Below are positions 53,486 to 63,000 of a stretch of 64,000 bases of DNA, piece after piece. Position 1 is the stretch's first letter; every line of letters begins with the position of its first letter. The notes beneath the pieces are model-generated. The model did no database searches. It was not told where the DNA came from and saw only the letters and a list, made by a program, of their open reading frames with translations. The DNA lies in assembly GCF_030817015.1 (NCBI RefSeq), contig NZ_JAUSYS010000001.1:4030001-4094000 (forward strand), read 5' to 3'. Source of the DNA: Arthrobacter sp. V1I7 (GTDB taxonomy: Bacteria > Actinomycetota > Actinomycetes > Actinomycetales > Micrococcaceae). A program made the position numbers and the translations under genes.

Positions 53486-54697
53486 CTAGCTCAGGTAGCC
53501 GTTGGGATTCAGGACGTACTTGGTAGCTGCGCCGGCGTCGAATTCGGCGTAGCCCTTGGGCGCCTCCTCCAGCGTGATTGCCTTAGCGTTCACGTTCTTG
53601 GCGATGTGCACCTTGTCGTGCAGGATCGCCATCATCAGCTGGCGGTTGTACTTCATCACCGGACACTGGCCGGTGGTGAAGCTCAGCGATTTGGCCCAGC
53701 CGGTGCCGAGACTGAGCGAGAGTGCACCCTTCTTGGCCGCTTCGTCCACACCGCCCGGATCGCCGGTGACGTAGAGTCCCGGGATGCCCAGGGCGCCACC
53801 GGCGGCTGTGATCTCCATGAGCGAATTGAGCACCGTCGCCGGAGCTTCCTTGGCATCGTGGCCGTGCCCCCTGGCTTCGAAACCGACCGCATCGACACCG
53901 CAATCCACTTCCGGAACGCCCAGTATCTGTTCGATCTGCTCAGCGGGCCCGCCTTCGCTCAGATCCACGGTTTCACAGCCGAAGCTGCGCGCTTGCGCCA
54001 GGCGGTCAGCGTTCAGGTCCCCAACAATCACGACGCCGGCACCGAGCAGATGGGCGCTGGTGGCCGCGGCGAGTCCAACAGGACCGGCTCCTGCGATGTA
54101 GACCGTCGAGCCAACACCCACACCCGATGTGACGGCACCGTGGAAACCAGTCGGGAAGATGTCTGACAGCATTGCCAGGTCCAAGATCTTCTCGAGGGCC
54201 TGGTCCTTGTCCGGGAACTTCAGCAGGTTCCAGTCGGCGTACGGCACCAGGACGTAGTTCGCCTGGCCCCCGACCCAGCCACCCATGTCGACATAGCCGT
54301 AGGCGCTGCCCGGGCGATCCGGGTTGACGTTGAGGCAGATGCCGGTCTTGCGTTCCTTGCAGTTGCGGCACCGTCCGCAGGCAATGTTGAACGGCACCGA
54401 GCAGATATCGCCCACTTTAATGAACTCGACGTCGGGTCCAACCTCCACCACTTCGCCGGTGATCTCGTGGCCGAGCACCAGGTCCGAGGGGGCTGTAGTG
54501 CGGCCGCGGACCATGTGCTGGTCGGAACCGCATATGTTCGTGGCAACGGTTTTGAGGATTACCCCGTGGCGCACCTGGCGCCCCACGTTGGCGGGGTTGA
54601 CGCCTGGACCGTCCTTGAGTTCGAAGGTGGGGTAGTCAATGTCGATGAGTTCGACCTTTCCTGGCCCTTTATAGGCAACGGCTTTGTTCCCTGTCAT
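53486..54697 (-). CDS. fdhA: Zinc-dependent formaldehyde dehydrogenase, glutathione-independent type
   Basis: 403 residues from ATG 54697 with AGGAGGAAA upstream; upstream open frame to 54820 is discarded. Medium-chain dehydrogenase motifs: catalytic zinc NICGSDQHMVRG and GHEITGEVVEVG, structural zinc CGRCRNCKERKTGIC, and NAD site YIAGAGPVGLAAA. The long loop SAYGYVDMGGWVGGQANYVLVP and the length are those of glutathione-independent formaldehyde/alcohol dismutase enzymes, which keep NAD tightly bound. Role is detoxification of formaldehyde or related aldehydes. Confidence 0.92.
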   Translation of the reverse strand: MTGNKAVAYKGPGKVELIDIDYPTFELKDGPGVNPANVGRQVRHGVILKTVATNICGSDQHMVRGRTTAPSDLVLGHEITGEVVEVGPDVEFIKVGDICSVPFNIACGRCRNCKERKTGICLNVNPDRPGSAYGYVDMGGWVGGQANYVLVPYADWNLLKFPDKDQALEKILDLAMLSDIFPTGFHGAVTSGVGVGSTVYIAGAGPVGLAAATSAHLLGAGVVIVGDLNADRLAQARSFGCETVDLSEGGPAEQIEQILGVPEVDCGVDAVGFEARGHGHDAKEAPATVLNSLMEITAAGGALGIPGLYVTGDPGGVDEAAKKGALSLSLGTGWAKSLSFTTGQCPVMKYNRQLMMAILHDKVHIAKNVNAKAITLEEAPKGYAEFDAGAATKYVLNPNGYLS

Positions 54698-54865
54698 CAC
54701 TTTCCTCCTGGTTTCACGGACCCCACATTGAGTGTCCAGTTGTGATTCACGAAGCGGTATCTGATGCACCCTCCACCGGCATACCTCGGCCACATTGCCG
54801 ACAGACAGGCAAGACTGCACTGACGGGTTGCCCGGATTCTTGGACGGTGTGGCCAGTCTAGGCGG

Positions 54866-55240
54866 TCAGAATTCGGAGGGATAGGGGCCCTTATCCCCTG
54901 TTATGAGGAGCGGTCGGGCCGACAAACTTTGCCGACGGCCCCGCCGTCCGTCAGGAACCGACAGACTGGACCGCCTCGACAACTCCGGTGAGTCGGGCTC
55001 CACGGTCGGCGCAAGGCGGGCCACCACTTCGCCGTCGCGGTTCACGACCAGGAACTTCTCGACGTTCCATCTCACCTGCCCAGGAAGGACGCCGTTCTTG
55101 CATTTCGTCAGCTCGGCGGAGAGGGGATGCTGGTTCTTGCCGTGAACGTCGGCCTTCGTGATGGGCGGAAACGTCACGCCGAATTTACGCTCGCAGAACT
55201 CGGCGATTTCTGCCTCGGCGCCCGGTTCCTGCAGTCCGGG
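54866..55240 (-). pseudogene. Glutathione peroxidase C-terminal remnant
   Basis: Minus-strand frame from 55240 reads LQEPGAEAEIAEFCERKFGV, then KADVHGKNQHPL, GQVRWNVEKFLV and APTVEPDSPEL, all conserved in the second half of glutathione/thiol peroxidases. The first half with the catalytic Cys/Sec is missing, and the end is altered by an unrelated Arg/Ser-rich tail. The fragment begins immediately behind the TAA of the upstream M23 gene and in the same frame, so it looks like the scar of a deletion joining two genes. Confidence 0.8.
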
Positions 55241-57010
55241 TTAGCCCCTCGCCGTCCGGGTGGCGGCTGCCTCCGTGGCGGCTGCCGACGGCGTTGCGGT
55301 TCGGGTCGTGGGCGACGCTGGATTGGTTGGCGCCGCCGGCGACTTCTTCGGCTGAGCCACGCTGCTGGTGGGAGCCACGGGGGTGGCCGTCGGGACCGGG
55401 GTCTTGGGCGCCACAGGGGCCGCGGGTGCACTCGGCGCAGCAGGTGTACTGGGGGACACGGTGGCCACCTTGCTGGTCGCCGGGGCCGGAGCGGTCGTCC
55501 GAACGGGCGGGGCAGCCGTTGTTGCCGGCGGGGCCGCGCTTTGAGTTGCTGTTGCGCTCGGCTGAGACGGGGCCGGGGGCTTGGTGGGGGCGGGCGCGGA
55601 CGAGGTCGCAGTCGACGGCGTCGGCGTCCCCGTTGTCGGGGCGTCCGGCTTCGGCGTCCCCGTTGTCGGGGCGTCCGGCTTCGGCGTCCCCGTTGTCGGG
55701 GCGTCCGGCTTCGGCGTCCCCGTTGTCGGGGCGTCCGGCTTCGGCGTCCCGGTCGTCGGGGCGTCCGGCTTCGGCGTCCCCGTTGTCGGGGCGTCCGGCT
55801 TCGGCGTCCCCGTTGTCGGGGCGTCCGGCTTCGGCGTCCCCGTTGTCGGGGCGTCCGGCTTCGGCGTCCCCGTTGTCGGGGCGTCCGGCTTCGGCGTCCC
55901 CGTTGTCGGGGCGTCCGGCTTCGGCGTCCCCGTTGTCGGGGCGTCCGGCTTCGGCGTCCCCGTTGTCGGGGCGTCCGGCTTCGGCGTCCCCGTTGTCGGG
56001 GCGTCCGGCGTGGGGCTGTCCGGCGTGAGCGTCAGACCCGGCAGGGAGGGTATCAGCGGCGAGCTCGGAGGTGCCACAGCAACCGGTGTTTCCTGTACAC
56101 CGCCAGCGACTTCATGGGCCCGGTCATCCCGGACCGGGATGGCCCACCCGATGCTGGCGTTCGAAGATTTGTTGGCCTCCGGCTCGAAGCTGATCATCTC
56201 GAAGGCGCCAAGGGGGTCCACCTGCGTGGTGGGGAGCAGGTTCCAGCGGTGCGGGTCGGCATGGGCTCCATTCAGAATTGTCTCGAAGTGCAGATGGCAT
56301 CCGGTGGAGGACCCTGTGGTCCCGACCCTCGCAATGACCTCGCCCACCCGGACCGAGTCGCCCTTCTTCACGGCTATGGCTTCGAGGTGGTTGTAGGTGG
56401 TGATGAGCCCGTTGCCATGGTCAATTTCCACCCGGTTTCCACCGCCCCATGGGTGCCAGCCGACTGCCCGCACCACGCCCGCGTCGGCGGAGTAGACCCT
56501 GGTTCCGCAGGCAGCAGCGTAGTCCTGGCCCCAGTGGAATTCACCGGAGTGACCGGTAAGCGGGCTCGTGCGCAGACCGTAGGACGACGACTCCCGAAGC
56601 GATTCCAGCGGCGCCAGGAGCCAGCCCGGCGCTGGACGCTGCAGGCTGGCCGATGCAACGTTCAGCTCCCCCGGTCCGCCGAGCTCCGAGCTCGTCTCAA
56701 CCATGGAGCGGGTGAAAGCGACCAGCGCCGAGGCATCCGCGGTCAAGGCACCGAGGGCTTCCCCGACGATACTGACTGCGGCCGGAGCAGCCGGAATGGC
56801 TGGAATGACGGCGCCCAGCGGCGAAGGTCCAACGGCGCCGGTAGCCGGGGCCGTGTTCGGTGCAGGCTGGGACACGCTGCCCGCCAGACCCTGAACCCCA
56901 AAGGTCAGGACGGCCAGGGACAGGCAGAAGCCGCCCGATAAGCAGCGCACGGCAATAGTCCGCGCCTTGATCGGCTTCTCACTCGCTGGGCTTCCCCGGT
57001 GTTTTCCCAC
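55241..57010 (-). CDS. Secreted M23 peptidase with TPKPDAPTTG repeat tail
   Basis: 589 residues from GTG 57010, with AGGAG upstream in the same context as its paralogue. The signal peptide (about 1-45) is followed by an LytM/M23 endopeptidase domain at about 150-265 with zinc ligands in GEFHWGQDY and GCHLHFE. M23 enzymes cut peptide cross-bridges of peptidoglycan. Then come thirteen copies of a 10-residue unit (TPKPDAPTTG) and a Pro/Ala/Thr-rich end that may span or bind the cell wall. Paralogue: the gene at 57347-59017, which shares the N-terminal half but not the repeat. Confidence 0.88.
   Translation of the reverse strand: MGKHRGSPASEKPIKARTIAVRCLSGGFCLSLAVLTFGVQGLAGSVSQPAPNTAPATGAVGPSPLGAVIPAIPAAPAAVSIVGEALGALTADASALVAFTRSMVETSSELGGPGELNVASASLQRPAPGWLLAPLESLRESSSYGLRTSPLTGHSGEFHWGQDYAAACGTRVYSADAGVVRAVGWHPWGGGNRVEIDHGNGLITTYNHLEAIAVKKGDSVRVGEVIARVGTTGSSTGCHLHFETILNGAHADPHRWNLLPTTQVDPLGAFEMISFEPEANKSSNASIGWAIPVRDDRAHEVAGGVQETPVAVAPPSSPLIPSLPGLTLTPDSPTPDAPTTGTPKPDAPTTGTPKPDAPTTGTPKPDAPTTGTPKPDAPTTGTPKPDAPTTGTPKPDAPTTGTPKPDAPTTGTPKPDAPTTGTPKPDAPTTGTPKPDAPTTGTPKPDAPTTGTPKPDAPTTGTPTPSTATSSAPAPTKPPAPSQPSATATQSAAPPATTAAPPVRTTAPAPATSKVATVSPSTPAAPSAPAAPVAPKTPVPTATPVAPTSSVAQPKKSPAAPTNPASPTTRTATPSAAATEAAATRTARG
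55621..56010 (-). repeat. 30-bp tandem repeat, 13 units, coding
   Basis: Thirteen 30-bp units within the M23 gene encode TPKPDAPTTG. Units are identical by eye except 55741-55770, which has silent changes. Such identity implies recent expansion or ongoing homogenisation; copy number may vary between strains. Confidence 0.95.
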
Positions 57011-57346
57011 GATCTGGCTCCTGCATCATGTCCGGCAGACCGCACTCTTCACGGACTCACTTTCCTATGTGACCACAGACGGGTAGGTCTGGGAACCGTA
57101 ATAACCACTCAGATACGTCCCGAACCGGCTTCTCAGTGCACCCGCATCAGAACCCGAGTAGTGCCTCAGCAGCGGGCAAGTAGTGCCAGGTCCTGAAGCA
57201 GGTGTCGGAGCAGGCAGAGCCGGGTATGAACGGAGTTACCGCCACCAGAATCCCGGCCGGGACCTTCCGTTCCTTTTCGTCGGGCGGTTGACCGACGGCC
57301 GCAGGTTCGGCCTCCGGCCGGGTGCCGCAACACTGCCTTGCGGGAC
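57011..57346. other. Intergenic region between the two M23 genes
   Basis: 336 bases between the paralogous peptidase genes, both on the minus strand. It should hold the promoter of the downstream one. No gene, terminator or RNA recognised. Confidence 0.4.
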
Positions 57347-59017
57347 CTAGTGAACTGATTCCGGAGCCTCCTGCGGTCCGATCTTCTGCGGCTGTTCTGC
57401 CGGCGGGGGCGGCGGCAGAATCGGCACTTCCTGCACGGGCGGGAGCGGCGCAACCGGTTCTCCCTGCACCGGCGCGTCCACCGGCGGGTCCACTGGCTGC
57501 GGCGGCGGATCAACCGGGCACCCCTCCGGCGGCACAGCCGGCGGCACAACCACACACCTATCCACCGGAGGTTGCGGATCAACCGGGCACCCCTCCGGCG
57601 GCACAGCCGGCGGCACAACCACACACCTATCCACCGGAGGTTGCGGATCAACCGGGCACCCCTCCGGCGGCACAGCCGGCGGCACAACCACACACCTATC
57701 CACCGGAGGTTGCGGATCAACCGGGCACCCCTCCGGCGGCACAGCCGGCGGCACAACCACACACCTATCCACCGGAGGTTGCGGATCAACCGGGCACCCC
57801 TCCGGCGGCACAGCCGGCGGCACAACCACACACCTATCCACCGGAGGTTGCGGATCAACCGGGCACCCCTCCGGCGGCACAGCCGGCGGCACAACCACAC
57901 ACCTATCCACCGGAGGTTGCGGATCAACCGGGCACCCCTCCGGCGGCACAGCCGGCGGCACAACCACACACCTATCCACTGGAGGTTGCGGATCAACCGG
58001 GCACCCCTCCGGCGGTACAGCCGGCGGCACAACCACACACCTATCCACTGGAGGTTGCGGATCAACCGGCGGCACGACCGGCGGGGGCGGCACCACTTGC
58101 GGCGGGTCATAAACGCGTGGCTCGGCCGGAGGCTTAACCTCAGCCTCGGCGCTCCCCCCGGTGACGGAATGGGAGTTGTCTTGCCGCAGCGGGATGGCCC
58201 ACGTGGGCGCACCCTTGGGGGCATTCGTGCCAGGAAGGTAGCTGGTCATCGCAATATTTCCGAGTTGATCGCGCTGCTTGATGGGCAGCAGCGTCCACTG
58301 GCTCGGATTGGTGTGGGCACCATTCCGGATGGTCTCGAAATGGAGGTGACAACCAGTGGATGAGCCGGTCGTGCCCACCCTCGCGATAACCTCGCCCACC
58401 TGGACGGACTCACCCTTATTCACGGCAGTCGCCTGCAGGTGGTTGTAGGTCGTGATGAGCCCGTTCTGATGGTCGACTTCCACCCGGTTCCCACCCCCCC
58501 AAGGGTGCCACCCAACGGCCCTGACCGCACCGCCGTCGGCCGCGTAAACCCTTGTGCCGCACGGTGATCCGTAGTCCTGGCCCCAGTGGAACTCGCCTGC
58601 GGAACCACTGAGTGGGTTTCTGCGGAGACCGAATTGCGACGTCGGGATCAGCGTCTCGAGCGGCGCCATGAGAGACCCCAACGGCGGACGCGCCATACCA
58701 AGCGACGCAACATTCATTTCGTGCGTGCCGTCCTTGGAGGTCGTCCTGACGCCAGCACGGCTGAAGGACACCAGCGCATGCACATCTGCAGTGAACATCC
58801 CGGGGGACGATCCTTGGCCTCCCGCCGTAGCCGCCGTGGCAGGATCGGCCGCCCCCTGTCCGGGCAACGCGCCATCGAGTGGTTTAAGTTGCGGGCCGTA
58901 AAACCAAAACGCCAAAAAGGTCAACGACGACACCACGCACACGGCGAGGGTCCACGCAAACTTTGACCACTGTCCGCCAGGCCGGTCTGCACGTCCGTTT
59001 CCCCATGGCATTCCCAC
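57347..59017 (-). CDS. Secreted M23 peptidase with 23-residue Cys/Pro repeat tail
   Basis: 556 residues from GTG 59017. This start is preferred because GGGAG lies 7 bases upstream and the whole context (GGAG...ATCGTGGGA) equals that of the paralogue; ATG 59011 is two codons on. One hydrophobic segment near residue 20-40 (signal or anchor) is followed by the M23 domain at about 145-260 (GEFHWGQDY, YNHLQA, GCHLHFE). After about residue 325 come eight copies of a 23-residue unit (VDPQPPVDRCVVVPPAVPPE-GCP) and a Pro-rich end. Each unit has two Cys, sixteen in all, so outside the cell it may form disulphide-linked or extended wall-spanning structure. Confidence 0.88.
   Translation of the reverse strand: MGMPWGNGRADRPGGQWSKFAWTLAVCVVSSLTFLAFWFYGPQLKPLDGALPGQGAADPATAATAGGQGSSPGMFTADVHALVSFSRAGVRTTSKDGTHEMNVASLGMARPPLGSLMAPLETLIPTSQFGLRRNPLSGSAGEFHWGQDYGSPCGTRVYAADGGAVRAVGWHPWGGGNRVEVDHQNGLITTYNHLQATAVNKGESVQVGEVIARVGTTGSSTGCHLHFETIRNGAHTNPSQWTLLPIKQRDQLGNIAMTSYLPGTNAPKGAPTWAIPLRQDNSHSVTGGSAEAEVKPPAEPRVYDPPQVVPPPPVVPPVDPQPPVDRCVVVPPAVPPEGCPVDPQPPVDRCVVVPPAVPPEGCPVDPQPPVDRCVVVPPAVPPEGCPVDPQPPVDRCVVVPPAVPPEGCPVDPQPPVDRCVVVPPAVPPEGCPVDPQPPVDRCVVVPPAVPPEGCPVDPQPPVDRCVVVPPAVPPEGCPVDPQPPVDRCVVVPPAVPPEGCPVDPPPQPVDPPVDAPVQGEPVAPLPPVQEVPILPPPPPAEQPQKIGPQEAPESVH
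57507..58058 (-). repeat. 69-bp tandem repeat, 8 units, coding
   Basis: Eight 69-bp units start at 57507 and every 69 bases to 57990. They encode the 23-residue Cys/Pro unit. Six are the same by eye; the units nearest 58058 have single silent changes. Confidence 0.95.
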
Positions 59018-59543
59018 GATGTGACTCCCGCGATATATGCCCGCCAGACCCCAATCTCGACGGCCTCCCGCTCCAATGCGAACACAGCCGGCAGGGTCTA
59101 TGAATCCCCAGAATGCGATCATTCGGGCGCTGCCCGTGTGCTGTCGGGGCATCCATTGAGGCAATGCCGGTGTCTCATGGAAATCAGGAGTGGTCCAGGG
59201 CGGCGGGGCCCGGGTGGGGCAGCGGGTCGAAGGGGCATCCGGTCCTGCTGATGCAGGCACTCCATCCAGGTGCGCTCGCCGCGGTGCATGACCGCTCACG
59301 ATTCCGCCGATGACCCCTTGGGCCGGCGGGCCGGGATGACCCGGTGGATCTCTACCGCCGGTGGCGCCGTCCAGCCGGTGACGCTCGCCGTCGTCCGGCT
59401 GGCGCTGGGCCGTGTGGGGCCCAGCGAACAGGCTGCCCGGGACCAGCTGCGGAGGCTGGGACATCAAGCCTGAGCCGGGATGTGTGACCGGGACTGCACG
59501 GGGCGCGGAACCCGCTGGCGGGGGCAGGCCGCGGATAGGGCGC
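59018..59543. other. Intergenic region, no gene recognised
   Basis: 526 bases between the M23 gene start and the terminator behind tRNA-Ser. Short open frames exist on both strands but none has a ribosome site with a recognisable product. Confidence 0.4.
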
Positions 59544-59573
59544 AAAAAGGCCCCGGTCCAAGGGACCGGGGCC
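59544..59573 (-). terminator. Rho-independent terminator of tRNA-Ser
   Basis: Read on the minus strand: an 11-bp stem GGCCCCGGTCC with its complement, then TTTTT. It starts just after the tRNA 3' end. Confidence 0.85.
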
Positions 59574-59578
59574 AACCG

Positions 59579-59663
59579 CGGAGAATGGGGGATTTGAACC
59601 CCCGAGGGCGTTAACCCAACACGCGTTCCAGGCGTGCGCCATAGGCCGCTAGGCGAATTCTCC
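59579..59663 (-). tRNA. tRNA-Ser (anticodon GGA)
   Basis: The minus strand folds as a class II tRNA: acceptor GGAGAAT/ATTCTCC, D arm, anticodon loop with GGA in CTGGAAC, a long variable arm (TGTTGGGTTAACGCCCTC region), T arm with GGTTCAAAT and discriminator G. The CCA end is not encoded. Long variable arm, G73 and GGA identify serine (UCC/UCU codons). Confidence 0.93.
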
Positions 59664-59758
59664 AGTAGCTTCTGAATCAAAAGCAGATACTAGAATACCT
59701 GAACTTCCCCGCTTCGCCCAATTGGCCCTCCGGGCGGCCGGTCCGCAGGACACGCACC

Positions 59759-59837
59759 GGACATGCCCCACCCTGGCGACCGGGGATGGACATCATCCCA
59801 ATATGCCCATCCCGGCCCGCAAAGAATGGGCATGTCC
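59759..59837. repeat. 79-bp dispersed repeat, copy 1
   Basis: Begins GGACATGCCC and ends GGGCATGTCC. It aligns without gaps to 63819-63897, sharing among others GATGGACAT and ATATGCCCATCCC. Ends are related inverted repeats (GGACATG.../...CATGTCC). Confidence 0.75.
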
Positions 59838-59904
59838 CACCGCGAATCGGGGCCTAATCCTGCCCGATTCGAGACAGGCTCAAACGTCGGGTAAACTTGC
59901 TGAT

Positions 59905-59993
59905 GGCCCCTCATGTGGCGTCATCCTGTTGAACTCCCCCAGGACCGGAAGGTAGCAAGGGTAAATGGGCTCTGGCGGGTGCATGAGGGGTCT
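59905..59993 (+). ncRNA. ffs: Signal recognition particle RNA, small (4.5S) type
   Basis: GGCCCCTCATG at the 5' side pairs with CATGAGGGGTC at the 3' side. The apical part has the conserved SRP core AGGACCGGAAGGTAGCAAGGG, with the tetraloop and the asymmetric bulge contacted by Ffh. The RNA with Ffh and FtsY targets nascent membrane and secreted proteins. It lies just before dnaX, its usual place in actinobacteria. A TAAACT box at about 59891 may be its -10. Confidence 0.88.
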
Positions 59994-60025
59994 TTTATGT
60001 CTGTGCCGATTGGTAGGGTTTATCT

Positions 60026-63000
60026 GTGACTGTTACTACCGCGCTTTACCGTAGATACCGCCCCGATTCGTTCGCGGACGTTATCGGGCAGGAACACGTT
60101 ACCGAGCCGCTGATGACGGCCCTGCGGAAGAACCGCGTCAACCACGCCTACCTCTTTTCCGGCCCGCGCGGCTGCGGAAAAACCACCTCCGCCCGGATCC
60201 TGGCCCGCTGCCTGAACTGCGCCGAGGGCCCCACGGACACCCCCTGCGGCAAGTGCGCCAGCTGCGTCGAGCTCGCCCGCGGAGGCTCCGGCTCCCTGGA
60301 CGTCATCGAGATCGACGCCGCCAGCCACGGAGGCGTCGACGACGCCCGCGACCTGCGTGAGCGGGCCACCTACGCGCCCGTCCGCGACCGCTACAAGATC
60401 TTCATTATCGACGAAGCCCACATGGTCACCTCCGCCGGCTTCAACGCCCTGCTGAAGATCGTGGAAGAGCCGCCGGAACACATCAAATTCATCTTTGCCA
60501 CGACGGAGCCGGACAAGGTCATTGGCACCATCCGTTCCCGCACCCACCACTACCCCTTCCGGCTAGTGCCGCCGGAGCCCCTCATGGCGTACCTCGAACT
60601 GCTCTGCAAGCAGGAGAACGTTCCGGTGGCTCCCGGCGTGCTGTCGCTCGTGATTCGCGCCGGTGCCGGCTCGGTCCGCGACTCGCTCTCGGTGCTGGAC
60701 CAGCTCATGGCGGGTGCCGGTCCGGCCGGACTCGACTATGAACTGGCCGTTGCCCTCCTTGGCTACACGCACGCATCGCTGCTGGACGACGTGGTCGAGG
60801 CCGTGGCCGCATCCGACGCCGCCACCGTGTTCCGCGCGGTGGACCGGGTCATCCAGACCGGGCATGATCCCCGCCGCTTCGTGGAGGACCTGCTCGAGCG
60901 CTTCCGTGACCTCATCATCGTGCAGGCCATGCCCGAAAGCGCCCAGTCGATCCTGCGAGGCATGCCGGCGGACCAGATCGCGCGGATGCAGAACCAGGCG
61001 CACAACCTCGGGGCCGCAGAACTCTCCCGCGCTGCCGACGTCACCAACACCGCGCTGACTGACATGACCGGGGCCACGTCTCCGCGGCTGCACCTCGAAC
61101 TGCTGTGTGCCCGGATCCTGCTGCCCTCCTCGGAGCAGAGCGAACGCGGCATCGCCGCCCGGATCGACCGGGTCGAGCGCCGGCTGAACTACGCCGGAAA
61201 CGACGTCGGAGCTCCCGCCACTGCCCCTACGCCGGCCGCTGCCCCTGTCGCGGTCGCCGCAGCCCCTGCGGCCCCGGTCCTTGCTGTTGCTGCCGCCGCC
61301 CCTGCGCCTGTGGCCCCGGCTCCGGTTCCGGTTCAGGCCCCGGTGAACGCGGAAGCCGCAGCACCAACTTCTCCCGCGCCGACGCAGCGCGACGCCGGAC
61401 CGGCCCGGGAACAGCTCACCGCACCCCGGGTCAGCACTAGCGACTGGCCGGTCGATGAAGCCGGGGCACCGACCCGGACGGCACCGAACCCTGCCGTGGC
61501 CTCCCCCGCGCCCGCGCAGCTTGCCCCATCCAGCCCAGCGCGGCCGGCCCCGCAGCAGCCGCAACAGCCGCAACAGCCGCAACAGGAAAACGACCGACAG
61601 ATGGTCGCGATGGCCACCCCCGCAGCACCGCCCGCTGGCGGAACCGGTGCCGACGTCGAGGTCCTCCGCCGAGCCTGGCCTGAGATCCTGCAGACACTGA
61701 CCAAGATTAAGCGCAGTACCTGGGCGCTGGTGGAACCCAACGCCCAGGTCGGCCAGTTCGAAGGCCAGGTCCTGACTCTTGCCTTCACCACTTCCGGGCT
61801 GGCGGGCGCCTTCGGCCGTGCCGACCACGCCGACAACCTGCGCCAGGCAATCCACAAGACCATCGGAATCGACTGCCAGATTCACGCCGTCGCGGCAGGC
61901 AGCAACAGCTCAGCGAGCTCTGAGCCAAACCCAAAAGCACCCGCTAGCCCGGACGTCCCGACGACGTCCGCTGATGCGGCCTGGGGGCTGGTTCCGGACT
62001 CCCGGCAGGCCGCATCGCAACCTGCCCCTTCGGCGGAGCCCAGCCCTGCCCCCTTAGCGGCGGAGCCGAGCATTGTCCCCGTGGAATCGCACACCCTGGC
62101 GCCCGCGGCATCACGCGCAGTGCACCCACCCTCTTCCCAACGACCGGATCCAATGGCCGACGCCGCCCCGCAGGTCCCGCGCGACGCCGTAGCCGCCGCT
62201 GGGCCCGAAGCCGAGCCCGAAACGCTCCGCACGGCTGATCCCTCTGGCTCCTACGCCTACCCCGACGATGACTGGGGCCCGCCCCGGGACGAAGACGCGC
62301 CGCCGATCGACGAGGAACCGCCCATGGATTGGGACCCCACAGTTTCCTCGACACCCGTAGCGGCACCGTCAGCAGTCGCATCGGCCCCGAGCGCAGTCCG
62401 CAGGAAGGCCGCTCCGGCAGTTGCCCCCGACGCCGCTCCCTCCGCGTCGGTGGATGTAACGCCCACACCGGGCAGCGGTGATGACCCATGGGCACGCGCC
62501 GTTGAGCAGTCCCCCGGCGTTTGGACCATAGGCGCGGAGTCCAATGTGGGCGGCAACGCCCGGTCGGCGGATGAACTGCCGCCCCAGCCCGCGCACCAGC
62601 CGGAACCGGAACCGGAACCGAAACCGAAACCGCCCCACTATGCACCTGCAGCAGCTCAGATTCCAGAATATGCTGCCGCTGCTTCCGCTGGATCTGACAG
62701 TGCCGCGGACAGTTGGGGGGTGCCGCAGCCGGTGCCAGTTGGTGCCGCCCTCGCCGACCGAGCCTCGATCGCCGCCGCAGATATTGCCCCGATGACCGCA
62801 CCGTCGACGCCCGTAGCCGCGCCGCAGCCGGCACGCGTCGCCGGTCCCGATCCCGCAATGCCTGCAGCTCAAGACACCGCCGGCCGGCAGAGCCTCTACC
62901 AGCGGCTGTCCAACAGCCCGGAAGCGGAGGCTGGACGGGCCAAGGCACCAGCCCGTGCCGCGGCAGCCACCAGCTATGTGCAGGACGTCCCCAGCGCGGA

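Noticed and set aside
55621..56010. Regular 30-bp repeats looking like a CRISPR array
   Set aside because: Units are contiguous without spacers and encode an in-frame 10-residue peptide; no cas genes nearby.
57507..58058. Regular 69-bp repeats looking like an array of RNA or CRISPR units
   Set aside because: No unique spacers; they are the coding repeat of the second M23 gene.
57322..58137. Pro/Ala-rich 271-codon plus-strand frame
   Set aside because: Produced by reading the 69-bp repeat on the opposite strand.
59270..59473. 67-codon plus-strand frame between the M23 gene and tRNA-Ser
   Set aside because: No recognisable family or ribosome site; composition like other shadow frames.
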